A stretch of DNA of 64,000 nt, taken from assembly GCF_902686445.1 (NCBI RefSeq), contig NC_062213.1, positions 37,584,741 to 37,648,740 of the forward strand. The letters are read 5' to 3'. This DNA is from Sciurus carolinensis. Its lineage: Eukaryota > Chordata > Mammalia > Rodentia > Sciuridae. Each line of letters begins with the position of its first letter. The stretch's first letter is position 1. The notes under the pieces were generated by a model that saw only the letters and a list, made by a program, of their open reading frames with translations, had not been told where the DNA came from and did no database searches. Made by a program: the position numbers and the translations under genes. This document shows, in pieces, positions 57,303-64,000 of the stretch.

Positions 57303-58486
57303 TGTGTATAGATGTGTGTACAGACACACTCAGTTTCCAGCCTCATGAGCTTCTTAGAAAAGAAAGAAAGAGAGAGAGAGAGAGAAAGAGAGAGAAAGCC
57401 TGCCATAGTTCCTTAAAATTTCTTAGGAATTCCTTCCTGGCTGTCACCTCCTTTCCTCTGGAAACACTTTGATCTAGTAGCTCCACTCTCCTTGCACAGC
57501 CACTAAGCAGGTGAGAGCCAGTTCAGAACCATCTTGCATGATCTTGCTTTCTGCTGGGAAGTGGGGTAGGAAGTCGCCTTGAGGAGTCGGAAGAGGGGAG
57601 GGCATATTCTCCCTGAACCTTACATCTGGCAGGCCCAGAATATGCAGCTCTTGATTAGGGCAGAGAGAGCAGACCCAGGAGACCAGAACCAGTAGCCAAA
57701 GCAGGTTTGAAGTGTTGTCCTCAGGGGCTTGGAGGCTGGAAGGCCAATCTCCCCTTTTCATTGTTCTCAGGGCCTGGAGCAGATCCTTTAAAAGGGGTAA
57801 TTCTCTCCTTGCTGCAACGGAGGAGCTCTTTTGTGGGACTGTGTTTGAAGGAGGGAATTGGGAAAGCCTGGCAGGACCCAGGTCCCTCTGCAGGTGCCCA
57901 GGGCAGTGGGGTGTGGGTGCCCCTTTCTGCACCACTGCTGTGCTGGTGGCTACAATCAGCCTCTTGGAAGATGCTAATGAGATCCTTATAGAGAGCTAGA
58001 AAATCATCTGCGGCAGATGGTAGAAGGTTAGGTTTTGATTTCTCTTATTCCACTGTTGTTTTTCTTTTTTTAAAAAAGAGAAAAAGTGCTAACCAACATG
58101 CTGCTTTCTTCTGCTTGATTCCTACAAAGCCACTTTCATTTTTAAATTAACTTAACCCCTTTTATCTGACCATCCTCGGATCATAAATGTAAGGAACGAT
58201 ATCCTTTTAGAAACCAAAGCAAATCATTACCCAGCTCCTTCCTTCTGTCCCTCTTGTGCTTTCCACATTTTTTTTGTTTATACCAGAGAAATCATTTACA
58301 TTTTTTCCAAATCTACAGAGATGATATTCACAATGCAATGAGGACCCTGGGGATGTGTGATTTCATTTTCTTACTGACTGGGGCAGGGCTAGGTTATCAT
58401 GTTTTGGTTAATTTTTATTCCCTCTATAGACAGATGTAAAAGTGGGGAAAAAAATTGCATAGGAGCCCTTAAAGAGAAAGCTGCAC
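57303..58486. other. Intergenic with a GA repeat
   Basis: GA-rich microsatellite at 57359..57400. Overlapping frames at 57474..57999 lie on both strands and show no family resemblance. Otherwise unassigned. Confidence 0.4.
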
Positions 58487-58692
58487 ACTTTATTAAATAC
58501 CTTCCACATGCAGGCACCATGCTGAGTAACACTCTGACATCACTACCTCATATAATCCTCACATTCGCACTAAAGGAGGTACTACTATTATCCCATTTTA
58601 CAGATGAAGAGACTGAGACCTGGAGAAAGAAGCTAGTCCAAAATCAAATGGCCAGGAAGGGGCAGCACTGGAACTCAAAGCCACTCCCAAGC
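58487..58692 (-). mobile_element. MIR SINE (minus strand)
   Basis: 'taccttccacatgcaggcac', 'cctcatataatcctcacatt', 'tcccattttacagatgaaga' and 'gactgagacctggagaaaga' follow the MIR complement. It accounts for much of the 174-residue frame at 58399..58923. Confidence 0.85.
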
Positions 58693-58929
58693 CAGGGCTT
58701 TAAGATGGTACATTTTTCCTTGATAAATTCCAGGTGGATGAGTGATAGTAATCTCTGGAGTTTGGGGGGCACTTCCCATGATTTTAGCTGTTTGTTTGGC
58801 AGCCAGACGTTGATAGACACACTTATGGAAAGAGAGATGAACATGAGTTATAGAGGCCCAATATCAAAGATGGAGATAGAAGCTCCATTTGTAGGTGAAG
58901 ACGCTATAGTCCAGAGACTATGACGTTTT

Positions 58930-59275
58930 TGTTACTTACTGATGCATAGCAAAAAACCTAAAAGGTGGTGTCTTAAATCACAAATTGTTTTTATTGCTCC
59001 CGATTCTGTGGGCCAGAACTTTGGCAGAGCTTAGCAGTGCCATGTCAGGATGGATCCATGTGCGTTGGCCAGGCTGGCCGGAGCAGGGCCTCTCTCACAC
59101 ACTCAGGCCTCGGGGTAGGCTGCTGGTTCTGCCTCGCCCAGACTGGAACAGCATCCCTCTGTCTTATTTGACCGCGTGAAGCTGGTCATAGGACCAGCCT
59201 AGATTCAAGTGGAGGGAACAGATTCACTTTTGGATACTGAGTTGTGACCATCCTTGCAAATTATCTACCATATAG
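58930..59275. mobile_element. Ancient interspersed repeat, class unresolved
   Basis: 'tgttacttactgatgcatag', 'cgattctgtgggccagaact' and 'aagctggtcataggaccagc' share the layout of the repeat at 32860..33245. Confidence 0.4.
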
Positions 59276-59959
59276 TGCCTTTGGAGCAGCAGGTATCCAA
59301 GCATTAGGCTAATGTTACAGAAAATTCCACTGTGGCTGCTTCCCTGGAAGGGAAAAGATTCCCTTAGAAATTATATTGTTCAGATTTTTTCAGCCCTAAC
59401 AAGTAAATGTGGAAGATATTTTAGGGGGCTGGGAGCTGGCGTCACTCATCTATTCCTGTGGGTGGTCTCATGGGCCTATGTGACCAGTTCAATTCAGCCG
59501 GGGTGGGGGACACCTTCCCTTGACCCAAGCAGTCTGCACATTCTCTCTGCCAAGGCAGAGCCCTGTGCAAAGGGAAGGGGCAGGGCCTCGTCTGTGTAGG
59601 GGGATGTCCACTCCACCAAGGACACAGAGGCAGTGTGCCCAAGGCTGTTGCAGAGGCTGCCAAGGTAAGGGAGGTAGGGAGAATGAACTCCATCCACTGA
59701 AAATGATGGGCTCCATGTGCCTCTAACAAAAACCAGACCAATGGCCTGGTTCAGAAGAATTTAGTAAGAAAATAAATTCTAGGCCTTAACCAGCTGGGCA
59801 TTTGCAGTCATTTTATAAAACTCATTCACCTACCTGAGTAAGAAGCAAACAAAATTCAAGGTCAAATACAGGAATGTGTTCTGGGATGAAAAACTAAAGT
59901 GGATTATGATGAGATGAAGTATATTTCAAACTTAGGAATTGCTAGAGTCAGAGGTAGCC

Positions 59960-60040
59960 TAAGAAATCAAATCTGGTCCAAGTCCCATTTCATACATGAG
60001 AAGACTGAGGTCCAGAGAAGTGAGGCCTTTGTGTGGGTTC
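59960..60040 (-). mobile_element. MIR fragment (minus strand)
   Basis: 'cccatttcatacatgagaag' and 'actgaggtccagagaagtga' match the MIR complement. Confidence 0.6.
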
Positions 60041-60695
60041 TGAAGCTTTCCGTTACTTTCAAATTGCTAATGAGTGCTTAGCAAGCACTGGTTAGATTAG
60101 ATGTCAAGTGTTTTGCCTGGTGATGGGAATTCAAGGTGGGGAAGGGCATAGCTGACAGTGGAGGCAGGGTATGCAGGACAGCAGAAGCAAGCTATGACCT
60201 CAGCAGTGTGTGTCCGGAGGGCACCTTGGGAACCCAGGTTGTTGTTGGGGGGGGTTTCAAAACAGTTTGTCTACTGAGCTGCCCATCAGAGCTACACTGG
60301 AACACCATGATTTAAAAGAAATTGCATTCATGTGCATTAACAAGAGAAAATCCTACACATGGCTTGCCTGTAAGCAGACCCTGGGCATGTCATATGCAGT
60401 CTCACAGAATGTGACCTTACCAACTGTCCTGAGGGAGGCGGTAAGCTTTAATCCAGAGCCTCTGGTTTCCAGCTCCTTCTCTGCACCACAAAATGAGATG
60501 TATTCTAGCTGGAGACTCAGGATAGCCAGACCATGACTGGAGTCCACCATCCATCAGCATGCCTGGTCACAGCCCTTGACAAAGTCCTAAGAGTGTTTCG
60601 AAGGGTGTTCAGAGCTGAGGGGAATCCAGAGAAAGGACAGCACAAGCCTGGGAGTCAAACTCTGGGAGCTTCAGGCTGCTCACTTGTCCAATGGG
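60041..60695. other. Intergenic, no gene recognised
   Basis: No assignable repeat or exon. Confidence 0.4.
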
Positions 60696-60895
60696 AAGAA
60701 TAATAATAATAGCAAACACCCACAGGGTGCCCACAGTGCAACAGGGACTGATCTGAGGCTTTACCAAATTATCTTTCAGTCTGCACACAATTCTATGAGT
60801 CAGCAATGACAATGACTCCATTTTACACATGAAGGAACACAGCCTTGAGGGCTTAAGTTACCTTGCCCAAGGTCACACAACTGGGGAGGGGTGTC
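60696..60895 (-). mobile_element. MIR SINE (minus strand)
   Basis: 'actccattttacacatgaag', 'gaacacagccttgagggctt' and 'accttgcccaaggtcacaca' are close to the MIR complement, preceded by an AAT run at 60700. Confidence 0.75.
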
Positions 60896-61639
60896 CAGAT
60901 GCAGCCCCACGTAGTCTCAGGAAAGCCTGTGAACTCTGGCTACACCTTTTTTTTTTTTTCTCAGGAGAAACAAAACAGGGGAAGCTCTCCTTCTCTGGGC
61001 TCCATTCCCCTTTCTCGCAGCTCTCTCCTGGGAACCTGATCCTACTCTTTGGCCTTCTGTGGCTCTTACCATCTGCTCAGAGCACCCCTCCTGCAGCCTC
61101 CCTTCTGCCTTCAGGAGACCTCCTCTCCTGGGAACTCAGGCCTAGGGGGCGGGGGTCCCTCTGGTCAGCTCCAGGCTCTGACACTGATCCTCCTTGCCCC
61201 TCCCTCCCTTCAACTGCAGCAACCACAGCAAATCTGATACCATTTCCGCTCCCTAGAGAGACAGCACCGTATATGACTTTCAACCCTGTCCTGTAAGAGA
61301 CAGCAGAGAGGAGACCTGGAAGGTTCTTCCTCAGCTTCTGCCATTCTCTGGCCTACTCCACCAAGGGGACCCTAGGGGAGTTAAAACATCCCAATACAGT
61401 TGACTTTCACTCACTGCCACCAGGTTTCTCCTAGACATCTTCCACCTCACACCATTCTCCCCTCCCCATTTACACACAAAGACCAGAGTCCAATTTCATC
61501 AAACGAGGAAGTGGCAGAGATAGGATACAAACCCATGTCCATCTGCTCCAAAGCCCATGTCTTCTTCATCACTAGAGGAAACACAAAGGGACAATGAGGG
61601 TGTCTTGGAACTCCAAATGTAACTCTCAGATCAACAACC
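60896..61639. other. Intergenic; T run and MIR debris
   Basis: T run at 60947..60959. 61500..61580 ('cgaggaagtggcagagatag', 'gatacaaacccatgtccatc') is probably a MIR piece in reverse. Nothing else assignable. Confidence 0.4.
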
Positions 61640-61770
61640 TTGGCATCATGGGGAACATGTCAGAAATGCACACTGACAGCCCCTCCTAGGCCCTGCTGAA
61701 CTAACTAAACGGGGAAATCGGCATTTTATGGAGCTCCCAGCAAAGCCTACTAAAATTTGAGAAGCCCAGG
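61640..61770 (+). mobile_element. MER5A-type hAT relic
   Basis: 'atgtcagaaatgcacactga', 'cagcccctcctaggccctgc' and 'aaatttgagaagcccag' follow MER5A. A further MER5-like start ('gggaattacctggggaactt') is at 61804. Confidence 0.6.
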
Positions 61771-62244
61771 GCTGGTGGTGGTTGCCCACCCTGGCCAAAC
61801 AGTGGGAATTACCTGGGGAACTTTACAAACTACCTGGGTCCCCTACCCGCGCTTCTGAGTTAAGGGTGTGGGTACAGCCTGACATCGGATTTTTACATCT
61901 TCCCGCGCGAGCTTCACGGGCAGCCCACTGGCAGGACAAAGGGGAAGACTGAAGGCAGCGCAGGGTGTTAACACCAGAGGCAGAGATATGTGACTAGCAT
62001 CAGGAGGCTGGGGAGACACAGTGACAGGACGGTGACAGGGTGTCCTTCCCGCCGGTGCGCGGTTGTACAGACACCGGCAGCGGAGGAAGAACACGCGTGC
62101 TGGGAAGCCAGAGAGGCGATGCCCAGCGACCTCCGGGGGCCTGCGGCGCCCAAGGCAGGGTGCTGAGCCAAGGGGGCGCAGCGTGCATCGCGCGCAGGCG
62201 CAGAGGCGTGAGAGCGGCAGGGCGGCGGCGGCTGCTGGGCGGGG

Positions 62245-62251
62245 TGACTCA
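62245..62251. promoter_or_regulatory. AP-1-type site TGACTCA in the CpG island
   Basis: Exact consensus heptamer adjoining the GC box GGGCGGGG (62237..62244). Binding is inferred. Confidence 0.45.
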
Positions 62252-62475
62252 CCGGGCGGAGGCGGCGCGGAGGCGACGGGCGGCGGGAGGCCGGGAGCCA
62301 ACTGCAGCCGCCGCGGGCCCGGCCTGCCTGGCAACAGCCAGCGCCGCCCCCGGGAGGGGAGGGAGCCCAAGCGGCGCTGCAGGTGCGGCGCGGCCCGGGG
62401 AGGGCGCGTTCGAGCGCGGCTTTGTTTCGGTCCCGCACAGCCCGGGGCCCCAGGCCTGTGCGCCAGCCTGCCAAA

Positions 62476-62484
62476 GCTGAGTCA
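62476..62484 (-). promoter_or_regulatory. AP-1/antioxidant-response-type site (TGACTCAGC on the minus strand)
   Basis: Plus strand GCTGAGTCA; the complement TGACTCAGC fits the NRF2/small-MAF ARE core TGACnnnGC and AP-1. It stands at the right shoulder of the island. Binding is inferred. Confidence 0.45.
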
Positions 62485-62892
62485 CGGCCGGGCAAGTGGC
62501 CAGAGGGCCCCACCCGCGAGGATGCATCCCTGTCCTGAAGCTGGCCTGTCTGATGAGCTAGAAGGAACAGGAGCCGGGGGAAAGGCGGCTTCTATTCTAC
62601 AAAACCCCTTCGGGAGGTGGGGAGTCAGGCCACCCTCAGACGGTGTGACTCCATAATCAAGGTCACCCCAGCCTTCAGCCTTGAGCAGATTAGGAAGCAA
62701 AGCAGCAGCCGCAGTCCCTGAAGATGCCACAGCTTAAGGGAGCATGCTTTTAAGACACCTGTGAGGGGCTTGGGCACAGCTCCACGACAGACCTGGAGCA
62801 GCGGGGTGCAGAAAGGACCCTGGACTGCTCCAGGTCCCTGCACGTTCCTGAGGTGTGGGGTGCAGGCGAGAGTGGCTGGCCTGGGGCCGTCT

Positions 62893-63042
62893 GGAGGACT
62901 TGTCAGAAATGCAGATTCCCTGGCTTTGTTCCCAATGAATGAGATTCCTTAGAACTGGGCTGAAAACCATTTTAGCAGGCATGCCAGGTGTTTTTTAAAT
63001 AGGTGGTTGGTACAGTGCAGTTTGAGAATCACTGATGTTGTA
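62893..63042 (+). mobile_element. MER5A-type hAT relic
   Basis: 'gtcagaaatgcagattccct', 'aggcatgccaggtgtttttt' and 'cagtttgagaatcactgatg' match MER5A through its 3' terminus. Confidence 0.75.
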
Positions 63043-63304
63043 GAAGTTTCCATGAACAGAAACCTTTGACCACATATGGGTGCCCCTGAATAATAACAAG
63101 TTGAGGAGTTTACCCCAAGGAGCAGTTGGCAGAAGTGGAAGTCAAAGCAGGGTCATCAGTCCCCACATTTATGTTTATAAGCACAGGCCAAACCTACTCT
63201 AGGGTAATTCCCAGGAAGCTTCTAAAAACTTCCCTTGTACTTTTACAGTATTGGATGCCACCAGAGATAAGCATTCTTCTGACATTTGTATGCTGTTTGG
63301 TTTT

Positions 63305-63511
63305 TATTTCTTTTTATTTATTTTGGGGAGTACCAGGGGTTGAACTCAGGGGCACTCAACCTCTGAGCCACATCCCTAGCCCTATTTTGTATTTTATTAG
63401 AAACAGGACTTAGCGCCTTGCCATTGATGAGGCAGGCTTTGAACTCATGATCCTCCTGCCTGAGCCTCCTGGGCGGCTGGGTTTGCAGGTGTGCGCCACC
63501 TGGCCAGGCCA
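63305..63511 (-). mobile_element. B1-ID dimeric SINE (minus strand) with 12-bp target duplication
   Basis: Reversed ID 'ccaggggttgaactcagggg', 'tgagccacatccctagccct', then reversed B1 'cctcctgcctgagcctcctg' and 'gcaggtgtgcgccacctgg'. CTGTTTGGTTTT flanks it at 63293..63304 and 63512..63523. Confidence 0.9.
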
Positions 63512-63847
63512 CTGTTTGGTTTTATAGGGATGTTGGTATGGTATGTGGATTTGGGGATATTCTACCTTAAGCCTATCAGTTACTAATAGACACAAACACC
63601 CAGAAGAGTCTATTATTTCTAGGTAGATGTCAGCTCAAATGGATTTTTATATAATCTCTAGTTTAAGGGCTGTTAGTCTATCAAAAGAAGATAGAGAAAA
63701 AAATTCACTGAAAATTAGTCTTAAGACAAATTTATCCCTTTGCTTGGCAAATGTCATCTTATCCTGTTAAAAACCCATAATGGAAAAAAATGAGTAAAAA
63801 TAAATTACATTTTCAACAATTTGAAGTGTGGACACATATGTGTCTGG

Positions 63848-63988
63848 GGGCAGATGACTTTGACTCAGATCTCAGCATTTCCACTTCCAAGCTGTTTCAG
63901 GCAAGTTTATAGCATTCGTGCCTCGGTTTCCCTGACTGAAAAAAGGCATAAATAGCTGACACTGACTACATGAAGAGATGGCAAAGGT
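63848..63988 (+). mobile_element. MIR SINE
   Basis: 'ctttgactcagatctcagca', 'tttccacttccaagctgttt', 'gtgcctcggtttccctgact' and 'gaaaaaaggcataaatagct' follow MIR. It runs close to the window end. Confidence 0.7.
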
Positions 63989-64000
63989 TCATTTATGTAA

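Larger units (their letters stand above)
61890..62530. promoter_or_regulatory. CpG island, candidate promoter of an unidentified transcript
   Basis: Dense CpG dinucleotides and high G+C set this block apart from the surrounding intergenic DNA, most strongly at 62040..62440. It has a GC box GGGCGGGG (62237..62244), GCG/GGC triplets, and the TGACTCA and TGAGTCA sites annotated separately. No TATA box is seen. Long open frames in all phases are a by-product of G+C content. A possible splice donor CTGCAG|GTGCGG lies near 62390 on the plus strand. No known first exon is recognised. It could be a lncRNA promoter, an alternative distal promoter, or a CpG-rich enhancer. Confidence 0.8.

Noticed and set aside
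58399..58923. 174-residue open frame
   Set aside because: Its first half is a reversed MIR SINE; no coding evidence for the rest.
61843..62656. Several open frames of 146-197 residues on both strands
   Set aside because: High G+C in the CpG island removes stop codons in all frames; the products are low-complexity Ala/Gly/Arg/Pro strings.
1..64000. CRISPR arrays, operons or other prokaryote-type systems
   Set aside because: The window is mammalian: spliced gene, SINE/LINE content and microsatellites. No regularly spaced repeats with unique spacers are present.

Overview
This is a mammalian nuclear window, almost certainly from a sciurid rodent (ground squirrel or marmot type). The rodent call rests on many ID elements (tRNA-Ala-derived, tail of A's). 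The sciurid call rests on many dimeric SINEs with a B1-like left part joined to an ID right part (MEN / B1-dID type). The background is the usual mammalian mix of MIR, L2, MER5, Tigger, MaLR and L1 relics. Species is an inference.

The only protein-coding gene I can support is ZNF706 on the + strand. Its coding sequence is join(2859..2993, 4871..4966), 76 codons, with an intron splitting the zinc finger and a second intron 12 nt after the stop codon. A 3'UTR exon starts at 5602 and has poly(A) signals at 5693 and 5879. The 5'UTR exon and promoter are not recognised and probably lie upstream of the window, so 1..2856 is read as intron 1.

From about 5.9 kb to 61.8 kb the window is intergenic or non-coding. 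6-20 kb is AT-rich with old L1/L2/MIR debris, a small 5'-truncated retrocopy (15055..15179) and three perfect inverted repeats. 20-36 kb holds L2 in both orientations and one MaLR-type solo LTR with intact 5-bp target duplications. 36-54 kb is rich in B1-ID SINEs; several have exact target-site duplications, and two have poly(A) tails that turned into GAAA/CTTT microsatellites. A 5'-truncated L1 (51148..51807) has a 17-bp target duplication. 54-61 kb holds L2, MIR and a Tigger-type MITE.

At 61.9-62.5 kb there is a strong CpG island with GC boxes and AP-1/ARE-type sites, about 57 kb downstream of ZNF706. No coding exon is visible next to it. It looks like a promoter of an unidentified transcript or a CpG-island enhancer, and is the best regulatory candidate here.

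I found no sign of a new gene system. Most long open frames are repeats, microsatellites or GC-rich chance frames. Repeat boundaries and family names are from recognition by eye, not from a database search.
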